64,000 nt of DNA from Rhizophlyctis rosea (lineage: Eukaryota; Chytridiomycota; Chytridiomycetes; Rhizophlyctidales; Rhizophlyctidaceae): assembly GCA_027596075.1 (NCBI GenBank), contig JADGJC010000113.1:1-64000 (forward strand), written 5' to 3'. Below are positions 43,815 to 55,993 of the stretch, piece by piece. A program made the translations under genes and the position numbers. The notes beneath the pieces are model-generated. The model was given only the letters and a program-made list of their open reading frames with translations, did not search any database and was not told the origin of the DNA. Each line of letters begins with the position of its first letter. The first letter of the stretch is position 1.

Positions 43815-45995
43815 ATGCCTCGCTCCGATACGTCAACTCCCTCTCGTCCCACATCAGCCCTCGCATCCCGCTCCCGCTCGGCTCTCCTGAACTCTGCATC
43901 GCGTCAAAGCTCCGGCAGCACCATAAATACCAAAGGCCTGGGACGTCCCTCCAGCGCCGCCAGCGGCAGCAGCAGCAAAGAAAACACTCCCCTAAACCGC
44001 ACTCCATCCTCCAAAAAACTCCGCAAATCCTCCTCCCGCTCCAAACTCCGCAAATCCCGTTCCCGTTCCCGTTCCCAATCCCGCTCCGCATCCCAATCAC
44101 GTCTTGGAAGTCTCGCCAAACTCGTCGATGACGACACCCCACGTGGACGGACGAGGAAAGGGTCGACAAGTAGTTCCGCGGGGGGTTTGAGGAGTCGGAT
44201 GGGGAGTTTGATGACTCTGAGCGGTGGTGGTGGGACGAGAGGACGGGGGAGTACGATGGATTTGAGGCAAGGGGGGTTGAGGAGGGGAAGGAGTCAGAGC
44301 ATGTTAAGGGATTTGGGTGGGGGGAGGGCGTCGAAGGTTGTTAAGGGTGTGGTTAAGGGGAAGGGTGGGGTTGTGAGGAGTGTTGGGTTGAAGGAGGTTG
44401 GGTTGTTTAAGGCTTGTCAGAGTGGGGATTTGGATGAGGTGTGTGCGTTTCTCCTTTGAGCTTAGATGGTTTGGGCATCGCGGCAACGGAATGTGTGGAA
44501 GGCTCAGTCTTTGACACCGTATGACAGGTATATCAATGCATGTGGCAGAATGCGAACATCAATTGCCGGAAACCAGTATATGGAACGAGGTAACTATTCC
44601 GCCGTTTTGCAGAACTGACATATCTCGGAGGAATACATATGCAGTTCTTGGGAGATTGCGCGCGCTGTCGAACAAAGGACTAATGGTTATCACTTTGCAT
44701 CAGCCCCCTTTCCGAAGCCTGCCGCAATGGTCACATCCGAGTAACATCCACCCTAATCGAATCCGGCGCAGACGTCAGCGCATCAGACGGTTACGGCGTC
44801 ACACCCTTACACTGGTAACATCCTCGTCCCCTCCCATCTTCCGAACGTTCTCCTGACACAAACCATTCAGGGCCTCCCTGTCCGCCAACCCCACCCTAGT
44901 ATCCTACATTCTATCGAAATTGCAATCTCTCCCAACCAAACCACCACCACCACCCAAACCTCCCGTCGCTCCCCCCGCAGAAGACGGCGAACGGGATAGG
45001 TACCGAGAAGAGCGGAGGAATCCATATCTAGATTTGGAAGATAAGACTTGGATAGATAAACGCGACATGTTTGGTAGCACCGCCTTGCATTTCGCGAGTG
45101 TGATGGGGCATGAGGGTGTTGTGCAAGTTTTGGTGAGTCTTGTTGCAGAGTTTGTTGGGCAGCAGTCGATCCGTTGCGAAGGATGTACCGCTCACGTAAT
45201 AACTTTTGGTTTCTTTGAGGTATAGGTCCAAGCCGGTTGCGATCCAACGATACCGAACAATGACGGGCGGAAACCGAGTAATGTCACTTCTGATGAGAGT
45301 ATTAGGGCTTTCTTAACTGGTAAAAGTTGACTTGGTTGTGTTATTCCCGCTTTTTCAGATGTTTAATATCGACTTTCGAACATTTACTCTGCCTTCGGCC
45401 GAAATAAATATAATATACAACAGAAGAAGAACAAAAAACCATCCAAGCTCGGCTTGCGATGCAGAAGCAGCGGAAGCTGCGGTCAGCGTCGGCGGGAAAG
45501 AGACGGAAGAGTAAGTCCAAAGAGGGAGGGGTTAAATCCGCACGTAAGGGTTCGAGACCGGGGAGTGCGGGGTCGGCGTCGGGTAAGGGAGGAATGACGA
45601 AAAGTCGATCAAAAGGGTCCGTGGCGGCTTTAGGAAAGATGAGCAAAACCAAGAGTCGGTCAAAGGGGTCTGTTGGGAAGTTGAGTGTTGAGGAGGGGAA
45701 GAAGACTGCCATTGTTGGAGGTGGTGGTGCAGCGGTTCCTGCTACCAGAGCGAAATTGACAGATATACAGACCGGGGCGGGACTTGGATCCGGACGACCT
45801 AGCACGGCGGCGGTGAGAAGGTCTGCTGAGCGGTTAGGTGGGTCAACAGACTCGTTGAAGAAGAGTGGGAGTGGGGATGCACTTGGGGTGAGGGCTTCGT
45901 TGGCGGGGAGTGGAGAGGAACTTGCGAAGAAGTTGACGGCGGGGCCTAGAGGGTTCGTGAGTGCAGTTTCAGGCACGAAGGGTGTTGGTGTCTGA
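43815..45995 (+). CDS. RS-rich protein with ankyrin repeats
   Basis: Six exons: 43815-44438, 44466-44527, 44704-44814, 44871-45132, 45226-45319 and 45424-45995, all GT-AG with consistent phases. The N-terminal 200 residues are Ser/Arg-rich (RKSSSRSKLRKSRSRSRSQS), a likely phosphorylated disordered domain. The ankyrin region begins VGLFKACQSGDLDE. It continues PLSEACRNGHIRVTSTLIES, then GADVSASDGYGVTPLHWASL, and after a Pro-rich insert FGSTALHFASVMGHEGVVQV and GCDPTIPNNDGRKPSN. The C-terminus is basic, with repeats of KSRSKGSV. Ankyrin repeats bind proteins. The RS/KSRS tails suggest SR-kinase targets or microtubule or nucleic-acid binding, which is an inference. Confidence 0.8.
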
Positions 45996-46035
45996 GGGAG
46001 GTTTGTAATGGTGTACGATGGGGGAGCTCCATGGT

Positions 46036-47332
46036 TCATGGTTGTATATATTTATATAGATATACGTTGTTTGGCTTGGATGGATTGAATAGATTCGGGT
46101 AGGCAGACGTGGCAGCGCATATATTTTGCGATGTGGAACCCAATTCTTCCGTAGAAGCAGCAAAGAATGCACTTGCTTCTCGTGCTTCTCGCCATTTATC
46201 TGTATCATCTTCGTATTCGACCAATTCCCTGCCCTCATTTACCACTTCCAAAGCCAACCCTGCCAACTCGAGTACCACCTCTGATAAGAATGCGTTTTCA
46301 ATTCTCATTTACGATGAATACAGTTTCAACAACCAAGCACAAGAACAGTAGCTCATCTACAGGTACAGAAATCGATGCACATGAAAAGGGTAAATATATC
46401 AGGATAAAAGGAAATGTCCATCTAAATCGCATATCTAACTTGAGTTCAATAATGCAGAAATGGATAGGCCACGATATTTCTCTTATCCTCATTGTACAGA
46501 CGCGACGCCACCAGACATTGCGAAGGCGTTTGCGGAGAGGGCTCGCGTCATTCTATGCACAGGCAAAACAGCTTCAATACCACAAAACGACTTGCAGTCG
46601 GCAGAAATGGCAACTAAAATCCAAATAAAAACCCAAATACAACACAAACCTCTCAGAAATACTCATCCTCCTCTTCCTCCCACCCCCCTTCCCCACCCCC
46701 TCCTCCCCCTCATCATCCCCTCCCTCCCTCCCCTGCACATCAACATCAGCCGCAAGCGCAACCTGCGCCGGCGCCTCGCGATCAAATCTATGAACCGTGT
46801 CCTGGTCCGGCGCGAAACTCACGCGGCGTTCGGAGAGGTGCCGGCGGTTTTTAAATGTTGGGGGGAGGCCGTTGGGGAACGTTTGGGTGTCTGCGGGTGT
46901 GTCGTCTGTTAGGGAGGAGGAGGAGGAGCCTTGGTCGGTTAGGGAGAGGGTGGAGGGGGTTGAGAGGGAGAGGGGGGTGGCGGGTTGGGGGGAGGGGGTG
47001 GAGAAGAGAGTTTCGGATGAGGGGAGGGAGGCTTCGGTTGTGGGTTTTGAGGGGAGGTCGGTGGTGGATTTTGGGGATGAGGTGTAGGCTACTGAGGGTC
47101 GTTTGAGGGCTGATTTGGGTAAGAGGACAGCGATAGAGGGAGATGAGGGGCGGTAGAGGTTTGATTCTGAATGGGTTACGGCTTTTGCGTCTTTGAGTCG
47201 GCTGATGGTTGGCGATACATCTGATGTGGATTTGGCATGGGTGAGACCTGGGGAAGCGGGACGCGGACTGATGCGGCCGAGGCCAGTTGCGCCCAAAACT
47301 TTTGACCAGAATGGTGTTTGTTCTTTGTCCAT
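46036..47332 (-). CDS. Ser/Thr/Pro-rich protein with RVSF (possible PP1-docking) motif
   Basis: Three exons fit one frame: 47332-46650, 46552-46512 and 46280-46036, giving 322 aa. The second intron would use a GTGGCG donor, which is weak, so the 41-nt middle exon is tentative. The N-terminus starts MDKEQTPFWSKVLGATGLGR. A long disordered Ser/Thr/Pro region follows. Then comes NRRHLSERRVSFAPDQDTVH, which contains RVSF, the R/K-V-x-F form used by protein phosphatase 1 regulators. The last exon encodes a helical segment (EVVLELAGLALEVVNEGREL, then DKWREAREASAFFAAS). A PP1-regulator role is an inference from a four-residue motif in disordered context. Confidence 0.55.
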
Positions 47333-48535
47333 AGTTGGAAGGTGATCTGTTTGTTACGTCCGAAAATTGAGATTATCCGAGAGTATAATTTGGCTGTGTT
47401 GGTGAGTCGGTTGTCCACTCAAGCGACGTGTTCGGCAAAGCTGGAGACAGAATGCCGCAACCCGATTGGTCAACAATCTCAACCCCCTACCTTTTATGCT
47501 TTTCTCCATAACGCCAAACTGAGGGATATGGAATGATCTATCGAGTTTGCTATGGGTAGCGGCGCGAAAGCGCACGCGATATTCCAACTCATGACCCTTG
47601 AGTTTTTCCATCCCTCGTTCCCCACTGCAGGGACCCTTGCTAGTAAATTGACGAATTTATGGTGAGCTATTTGTGGCAACGACCCTGAAGACCCTGTGGG
47701 CTGCCATCGCCGTCACCCGATGATTTATGGAGAGGGCATGTGACCACCGATCACTGGAGGAGGTCAGGGTTCCGAGGGGAGGCGGCGTGACATCAGAAGG
47801 TCGTTCTCATCAGGTTTTGGATCTGTTCAGCGAGTCCGTGGAGCCGATCTATCACTTTGATGTGGCTTCAAAACCAGCGGTACGAATCGAAATGGTCATT
47901 CAAGTGGGACCGGAGCCTGCTTCTCGGTATTTGACAGCCTAGGGCTTTCTTCTTACCTGTCACACTTGTGCAAATATTTGGTGATTTTATGAGGCTGCCA
48001 TGGGCAGGCGAGTGTGATGAATTTTGGCAAGCGTCATTACGAATTTGAAGCGAAGGTTTACGGCTGACTGCGCTGAGGTGGGAATTCTGGGCAGAGGGCA
48101 GGCAGCTTTCACCATGCAAAGCACTTCACACTATTTTCCTTTTTTCGATCGCACTTGAAGCCATGTAGTTATGTCTTTCCATTTGGGTTCTAGAAAAGGC
48201 ATGCAATGAGTATGCTCAACAAGTTCCCTTTTGAAAGACTTAAGAGTTTACCAACATCAACACGCTGCCCTTTTGGCCTGCTAGGATCAAAATTCGGCAC
48301 TGCTAGGAACGTCGAGATGTGATGATGGCCTTGTGAGTGCTGCTTATGTAATACATAGTGGGTGGGCCAGGTGATGGATTTTCACTCCCCTGTCTCAGAG
48401 TCGTTACTGATGTTCCGAATGAATAAACATGGTACAATTCAAAATGATTCCAGTATGTACAAATGATATGCCCTTATCTTTCGCCTGCACGGCAATGTTT
48501 CAATCAACCCCATTCCGGCCGAATGTTTTGATGAA
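47333..48535. other. Spacer, no gene seen
   Basis: About 1.2 kb between the RVSF gene start and the AlkB gene end. Short ORFs only; none has family motifs. Confidence 0.4.
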
Positions 48536-49470
48536 TCAAGCATTACAATGTTGATCGGCATTTGTGGCAACTATGGTCCTAAATGTCAATGACACCCTTC
48601 TGCTCCGATGAATCTCTTCGCCCTGCCAATATTCCAATGCATCTTTGGAGATCTCATGTTTGAAATTCAAGCGGGACTCTCCTTCCATGACCAGAAGGGA
48701 TCTGGGGCCTGTGTGAAGCATGTCAGAACAGGACGGGCACAACGTGGTTGAAAGGTTGAAACTTACGCAAGAGCACGTCGTACGTCTCATCGGATGTTTT
48801 GGATATGAACTTAATAAGGCATGGGGATAGCAAGGAAAGAGATGTTACGGTCGGGCCGAATATCGACTGTTGATCAATCAGAACCGGGGTGAGTGAAGCC
48901 GCGAGCAGTATGACATCCGCCAGAACAAGTTTGCATGAAACATACAGGAGCATCAACATGCGCCATGATTCTGAGACGAAACATTGTTAGCCAATCAATA
49001 TCTCATACCTGGTAGCGCTAATCCGGAACATACCAACCCTTGACCGACTTCATACTCATTAATGATCAAAGAATCTGGCGGTTTATCTGCAAACACATCA
49101 TATGCTCGCATTCTGTCAATGACTGGTTGGAAACAGTCAGGTATGGGTCCAACGTCCTCCTCGAATTTGCGGTAGCGGAAGGAGAAGACGCGGCCGTAGT
49201 GCTGAGTTCTTCGCCGCATTTCTGAGTTGAAGCCGTTCTTGAGTCGGGCTTGCAATTTGATAAGTGCAACAAATATGGCAAACCTGGATTTGGAGGTATT
49301 CCATTCCCTCCCCAAGGTCTTGAGTCTATGTCTTGTATGAGTCTGACAGCTTCCTGGCAGGAAGTTGTCAATTGTTGACAAGGAATTTACCGCAAGTTGA
49401 GTGAGTTCCCACTCACCTCCTCTTAGAGGAAATTTTCAAATAAGCGCAAGCCTTGTGGGAGAGTTGACAT
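48536..49470 (-). CDS. AlkB-family 2OG-Fe(II) dioxygenase (ALKBH8-like domain), in-frame stop in exon 1
   Basis: Exons 49470-49417, 49353-49284, 49247-49038, 48970-48946, 48866-48767 and 48708-48536 join in one frame. The N-terminus MSTLPQGLRLFENFL is typical for AlkB proteins, but the next codon is TAA (49423-49425), followed by Glu-Glu and a good GTGAGT donor. Everything after it is intact: EAVRLIQDIDSRPW, RRRTQHYGRVFSFRYR, DSLIINEYEVGQGIMAHVDA with the iron-binding His-x-Asp, TSLSLLSPCLIKF, RSLLVMEGESRLNFKHEIS with the second His, and the 2OG-binding Arg of RRVSLTFR. The domain most resembles that of ALKBH8, a tRNA wobble-uridine hydroxylase, without the RRM or methyltransferase. The stop may be a base error, a start elsewhere, or early pseudogenisation. 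Confidence 0.8.
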
Positions 49471-49693
49471 CTTGAACGGTGGTGCCCGCCTCGGGCAGCC
49501 AGAAGCTCATAACCGGTTGGGAAGAGATTGTTTTGACGAAGGGAAGCTTGAAGGCGAACTGGAAGGGATATTTTTGGGTCGCGTCCAAGCCACAAACGGC
49601 ATGTGCGCAGCAAGTCCAGGTCCGACTGCGAACTTCCAGTTTCCGATTTCATCGTCCCCATTCCTTTTCCCACGCTACGCAAGTCGCTTGACA
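49471..49693. promoter_or_regulatory. Shared divergent promoter of the AlkB and DHX34 genes
   Basis: Only 223 bp separate the two oppositely oriented start codons (49470 and 49694), so both must use this interval. No TATA box is evident. Co-expression is an inference. Confidence 0.5.
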
Positions 49694-52600
49694 ATGACAG
49701 AACTCAGATACAACATAGATGGGACGCTGCGCGAAGAGACGGAGGAAGAAGCAGTGGAGAGAATTCGTCCCCGTAGGGGTCAGGTACCTTGTCCACGGGG
49801 TTGCATATCAGGTCAGCCATGTCAAGGCCACAAAATTCATACAGATTGTGTCCTTCAATTGTCATAGGCGTGGGTTCGACCAGCAAGACCCTCCATATCC
49901 AAAGAAGAACTGATGGCAAAGGCCAAGGCTGCTATACTTTTCCGCGGAAAACCTATGCACATTTATGAAGGCGAGAAGCCTGACGTTAGCCGAAAAACGG
50001 GCGAAGATTTGTGGGGATCGGAGATTGACCGTGTCCTCTTTGGACGAGGAGGAGAAGCATGGTTTTTGAGGTCGTCTGAATTGTATGATAAGTTCAAAGG
50101 TGCGTTGTTAAGAGACGTAGTTAGTGACGATGGTTTTTGAGAGTTCTGTGTCAGAACGCGAAGTGACGCTGTAGTAAAATAGTCTTGTGATAATATGAAT
50201 GTGGTTGTGATGCCTCTTTCAAAATTGTGGTTGATCTGAGATTCTTATTTGAATTGGTACTGAAGTATTTGCTTCATCCTCGGGTTCCCTCCCCCTTATC
50301 TTTATTCTCTCCGCACCGCATTCATGCCCACGAAGGCTTCTACGCAAAATACAAACTCAGAGTGGAGAAAAAGCGCCGAGCCGAATATTATGACGCAGTC
50401 AACGAGCGACGTCACCCTCCACTCCCAACAGAAAATGATCTGGACGTGGCACGATACGCATTAGCCCTGTTTGAGGACTTTCAAGCAAAAAAGCGAGAAA
50501 AAATGAAGGCGGAGATCGAGAAAACTCGCGCAGCTTTACCTATCAAGGCGTTTGAGGAGAAAATTGTTGAGACCGTCAGGAACAACAGAGTCACCTTGAT
50601 TGCTGGTATGAGCTTACCATTCCTTTGTTGCTCACTCTGAGCCTGCTAATCGATAATCAGCTGATACCGGCGCGGGAAAAAGTACACAAGTACCGCAGTA
50701 CCTCTTAGCGGCTGGATTTGATAAGATTGTGTGCACTCAACCTAGAAGGATAGCATGCTATAGTCTGGCGAGACGTGTAAGGTAGATTGTATTGGTTTAG
50801 TTTGCAGTATCATCGTGATCTTATCAACATCTGCGATCTGCTAGTTACGAATCACTGGACATTTACGGCTCGGAGATAGCCTACCAAGTACGCTTCGAGG
50901 GCACCAAGACTTCAAAGACCAGGATATTGTTTCTCACGGAGGTAACGAATGACCTTGGAATTGTGGTGGCGTTCGAACCCTCTCGTGACCATTCATTACA
51001 GGGCGTACTATTACGACAATTCGCGAGCGATCCGCAACTAGGTCAGTATAATGTCATCATTGTGGACGAAGTGCACGAACGGCACATCACAGGTAGGTAG
51101 ATTGATGGAGTCCGTCTACACGCAGGCATGTGCGTTATGAACTTCAAATCGACCAGGCGACTTCCTTCTCGGCGTTTTGAAGCGCCTTCTACAAACCCGC
51201 AAGGACGTCCACATCATTCTCATGTCCGCCACAATCAACGCGAAGCTGTTCAGCGAGTATTTCGGCGCACCTATTATTGAGGTGCGTTGAATGATCTGAA
51301 AGTCGCCTTTCCATAGGGTGCAACATGAACTGACGCTTTGTTGCCAGATCCCGGGAAGGATGTTCCCCGTTCATATCGATTACAAACCGTTCTACGAGGA
51401 CGACCGAAATCTTGTGGATGATCGTCTTTTTCAGGAGCGCATGGATGCAGAAGTGAGACAGTCGGTGCCAGTGACTCCCCATACGCTAGACGCGGGTGAG
51501 TCGTATCTTCCATTTCTTCATGGAGTAGCTCGGGGCTGATCCATCGCATACAAGCTCCGTATCTGAAGTTTATGAGAAAGGTTGATGAGCAAATTCCTCT
51601 TGAACAGAGAGGGGATTTGTTGGTGTTTTTGGGTGGGATTAATGACATTATGGCGTTGAGTGAGGCATTGGGAGAGTATGCCAATTATACGAAGTGGGTA
51701 GATGGTGTTTGCGCAGCGGGTGATTGGAATATGTGGAGAGAGTAAACCAATGCTTACTTTCAATGCATATGTGTACCAAGACGGTGGATCATCTTGATGC
51801 TGCATAGTAGCTTGTCGATCACCGAGCAGGAAAAGGTGGGTTTGGATTTGAATCTAGATATAAAGAAAGTTTTCATCTCATGACCATGGAAACAATGAAC
51901 AATAGGTATTCGATGTAGCACCAGCAGGAGTACGCAAATGCATCCTGTCGACCAATATTGCCGAGACGAGTGTTACTATCGATAATGTGAGGTTTATCAT
52001 TGATTCTGGTAAGTCACCCCTTTGCCTGCTGATGTCAGAACCCAATAAGACTGCTTCCGTAGCGAATGAAATGATTAACTACATGATTATCCGCGTCAAC
52101 GAATTGACAGGCAAAGTCAAGGAAATGGGCTACGATGCTGCTGCCAATCTTTCGCGCCTATCGGAATTTTGGATCAGTAAAAGTAGTGCTAAGCAGCGGG
52201 CGGGACGTGCCGGACGGACAGGACCTGGACAAGTGAGTGAGGCAATCACTTTTTTTGCACCAATTTTTTTCAATGAGCTCATTTTCGCACTTGTCCCACT
52301 TCCAGTGCATCCGGCTCTACTCTAAAGAAGAATACGAACGCCTCAACGAATTCCCTGTCCCTGAAATTCTACGCATGCCTCTCGAACCCACGCTTTTGCA
52401 AATTCGGGCGTATGGCTTGGGAGACCCACGGGAGTTTGATTTTATAGAACGACCCAGTGAGGCGCAGATTAGCTTTTCGATTGAGAGGTTGAGGGATTTG
52501 GGAGCGCTTGATGGGAGTGAGAGGGTGACGAGTTTGGGGAGGGTGTTGGCGGTGTTGCCGTTGGATGTTGTGTTGGGGAAGATGTTGGTTTTGGGGAGTG

Positions 52601-55352
52601 TGAGTTTTTGTTTTTGTGTTTTTTGAGTTTGAGGTGGGGGACGTGTGTAGTGTGTCTTCTTGATGGTTCTGGGGTGTTTCTTTTCGATGGTCTGACGGAT
52701 GGTGTCTGTCTCCTTGCGTGACGGACAGATTTGTGATTTGGTCGATCCGATTATTGTCATCGCTGCGGCGCTGAGTGTTCAGTCGCCTTTCTTGAGAGTT
52801 CCGGAAAGTAAGACGGATATAATGGAGGTGAGTTTCAACATTCGGGCATTCTTTGCGCGACAAGAAAGAACCCAAGTTCGTATCGCTTTTGAGCTCATAG
52901 TTCTGACTTATCTTTCTGGATCGTATTCTCACAGAACCGACGAAGAATTCAATCTGACCATGGCGACCCTTTTACCCTCCTTAACATGTTTTCGGAATGG
53001 TTGCGTGTGAAGGCTGAGCGGAAGGTATGTGCAGTATGCAAACCATTTTTGGAGATCGGGCTGACATCAATCCAACCACCTTCAGGAACAATCACGTAAA
53101 TGGTGTCGTCGTCACGGGATTGAAGAACAACGTCTATATGAGATGGTGATGTGTCTGGGGCTGTTGGGGGGTGTTTGGCTGGTTTTTTGGGGGGGTGGGT
53201 GTTATTTTGTGCTGGTGCCGGTGTCGGCGGGTGCGGGAGATGTGGGGGGGGCCCAGGTGGCGGGGGGGGGGAAGAGGAAGAGGAGTGGGAAAGATAGGGA
53301 GGACAGAGATGTGAGTGTGGGAGTCAAGAGATGCGTTGGCAAATCTAAACGCGATCGCTGATGGAATTTTGTTCACGGCTTGGTAGGATCCGAATTATAG
53401 GAAGCGCAAACAACAGCGTCAGATGCTTGAACGGCAGAAACGGCAACAAAATTCGGGCAAGAGGAAAATGTTGAGATTGGAGGATGATATGACTATAAAT
53501 GAAGGGGATGCACCTCCCGAAGGTACGCATTCTTTTCAACTCACATACCCAAACTTCAACATCATACTGAAGCATGCGCACCCATCCTCCCAGACATCGC
53601 AGACGTATCAATCGAAGCCCTCGAATTCGAGCTCAAGCACGACGCCGAAAATCTGTTGAAACGCTCTGATGCGGGGAATTTGACGGAACGGGATGTGGCG
53701 CTTGTGAAATTGGTGGTTTGTTCGGGGCTTTATCCTCATCTGGCGGTCACGGATGATGCGAATCATGCGAGGAAGTTGCAGGAGAGGGTGTATCATACTA
53801 CGGGGAAGAGGTGGGTGGTTGATTCGATGACGGGTTTTTTGAGGATTTTGGAGGGAGGTGGTTATTGATGTGTGACGGGATGCGTGATAGGTTTGTGCAA
53901 ATGCATCCGACGAGTGTGTTTGCTTATAAGCCGGAGTTGGTGGAACCGAAAGTTAGTGGTAGGTGTTAGGTGCGTGCAGGTCACTTGGGACATAATGTGA
54001 AGTTTTACCGTTTCGACCTTGCAGCTCCACCGCAGCAACGGGAAGACGGCAAAGAAACACTTGCGACCTTGCATGCTCGGACATCCGTTACGGATTTGTT
54101 GTGTTATTTGGAGCTGTTGGAGACAACGAAACCGTATTTGACGAACGTGATGCGAGTACCGGCTGTGGGGAGTTGTCTTTTGTTTGGGAGATCTAGTGAG
54201 TTCTTGGTGCTCGAATCCTCGCTTTTGGTATATGCCGGAACAGTCTTCTCATTGACTCACAATAAACAGTCGACATATCACCAAACCTCCGCCACATCAT
54301 CGTTGACGAATGGCTCGTCCTAAATTTCACAGACGCTGCATTAGCTGAGCGCGTCCTTGTACTGGCGAATTGGTTACGTCTCGCGTGGGATATGGTTGTT
54401 AATCGGAAGTTGGAGAATGTGAAGACTGGGTTGAGTGGTGGGGATGCTGGTGGTGGGGGGCGGGTGAAGTATGAGATGAAGAAGGGGAGTGATTGGAGTG
54501 ATTTGAAGTTTGTACCTGCGGGTGTTAGGAGGTGTCGGAGGGATTGGGAGGATGCGGTTGTGTTTGGGGATGGGAGGGGGGAGTTTGGGGAGGTGGAGGA
54601 GGAGGATGTTGTTGGTGAGTTTTTGTGTTTTGTGCGTTGAGGGTGGGGAGTGGGTTTATGGGTTGTTTACTTGTTTGGTATTGTTTGTTTACTTCTTTTG
54701 TTTACATTTGTTGTTTACCATTCTGATGTGTACTCTTCTACACCACAGCAAAATTGATCGAGTTCTTGGACATTGATGTGCAATTCGATGTGGAACGATT
54801 GAAGATGCAGGATGTGTCCAAAATGGTGGGTTCATACTTGTTGTCACTTCTATTTGACTCCCTCCCGTATATGCGTGCAATACTCACTCCGTTAATATGC
54901 AGTTCGGTTACGAAGCCTACACACCCGAAATCCTATCCGACGCAACAGTCCCCGCCGCACCGTACCTCCGATACTTTGTACCAAATCCAAATCTTGGCGG
55001 GAACAAGATGCGAAGTCGTGTAGCGTTGCCGCGTGTTGTGGAGGAGAAGGTGGAAGAGGAAGATGTGACGATGGTGGAGGAGGGGAATGGGGCGCCCTAT
55101 GTGCAATTTGGAACTAGCATGGCGGGTGGAGTGGAGGAAGGAAAGATTGTGGGTGAAGGTTCTGGTGGAGGTGGGGCGGGGGGTGAGGGTTCTCAGGAGG
55201 GTGTCGGACAGGAGGAAGTGGTGAGCGTGGAAAATGGAGGGCCTGGAGGGAGGAGTCGGTTCGAGTGTCCGACGTGTGGGAAGACCATGCTGTTTACACC
55301 TGTTGAGGCGCTTAAGCATCGGAAGGGGTGTCGTGTTGGCGCTGATACATAA
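49694..55352 (+). CDS. DHX34: DEAH/DEVH-box RNA helicase, DHX34 family
   Basis: The start is [20 protein letters not shown]. The first exons join through [20 protein letters not shown] and [10 protein letters not shown] to [19 protein letters not shown] (intron about 50099-50330), matching the N-terminus of animal DHX34. Helicase motifs are [15 protein letters not shown] (I), [14 protein letters not shown] (Ia), the family-typical DEVHER (II), [10 protein letters not shown] (III), [20 protein letters not shown] (V) and [13 protein letters not shown] (VI), then winged-helix and OB-fold regions. The tail has [32 protein letters not shown] and a C-terminal [20 protein letters not shown] finger, as in DHX34. 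DHX34 promotes nonsense-mediated decay by aiding UPF1 phosphorylation. A G-rich stretch (53148-53387) replaces a conserved segment. Confidence 0.93.
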
Positions 55353-55839
55353 CGCAGGATGGCTTGCGAATACAATTACAAGAACAGAAATGGTTGTTGT
55401 GGCGTGCATGGGGCTTGTGTGAGGTGTAACTTGCAGCGAAGAGCATGGAGCCTCTACGGCGGGTGGTGCCATGAACGAACTTGCTGTCCTTACATCAAGC
55501 CTCAACGTTCCATGTCAGTGCCATTGTCAAAAACATATCAAACATCCGAGCTGATGCCATCAGTGGCTCCACCACGCACTTTTCAGAAAGCATTTCTGCA
55601 TGTACAGCCACAACGAGCTGCTGCGGACCGGAGCAGAGCCGGAGGATACTTGTGTGACATGGAAGACATAGCGTAGCACAGACCGGAAAATTCCTCTGGC
55701 TTTTGGCGACATCCGAACGCGGCTTAGATATTTTTGCTGCACAGCATAGCAGAACAGGACATCCAGCACATCCGTCAGCACTGCCGCTCAGGAATGGGTA
55801 TCCACCTCCGCTTCCCGTCAGAATTATCGTCGATTTTGC
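55353..55839. other. Spacer downstream of the DHX34 gene
   Basis: About 490 bp with no gene supported. It leads into the promoter of the Tyr-rich secreted protein gene. Confidence 0.4.
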
Positions 55840-55847
55840 TATATATA
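55840..55847 (+). promoter_or_regulatory. TATA box of the Tyr-rich secreted protein gene
   Basis: TATATATA lies 154 bp upstream of the ATG at 55994. A CA-rich leader follows and the start context is TCACCATGCC. Strong, regulated expression is suggested. Confidence 0.55.
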
Positions 55848-55993
55848 CCGCATCATACTTACTCGACTTTTCTCCTCATCAAACCTCTAATCTACCAACC
55901 AACACAAGTCAGTCTTCCATACCCACACACAACAACAACATACCACACCCTCTCACCCGCTTCACCTACTTCACCACTACCAATCTTATCACC

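Noticed and set aside
49913..50140. Stand-alone small gene ([20 protein letters not shown]...)
   Set aside because: It joins in frame by GT-AG splicing to the DHX34 N-terminal region, where animal DHX34 has matching sequence, so it is part of the helicase gene.
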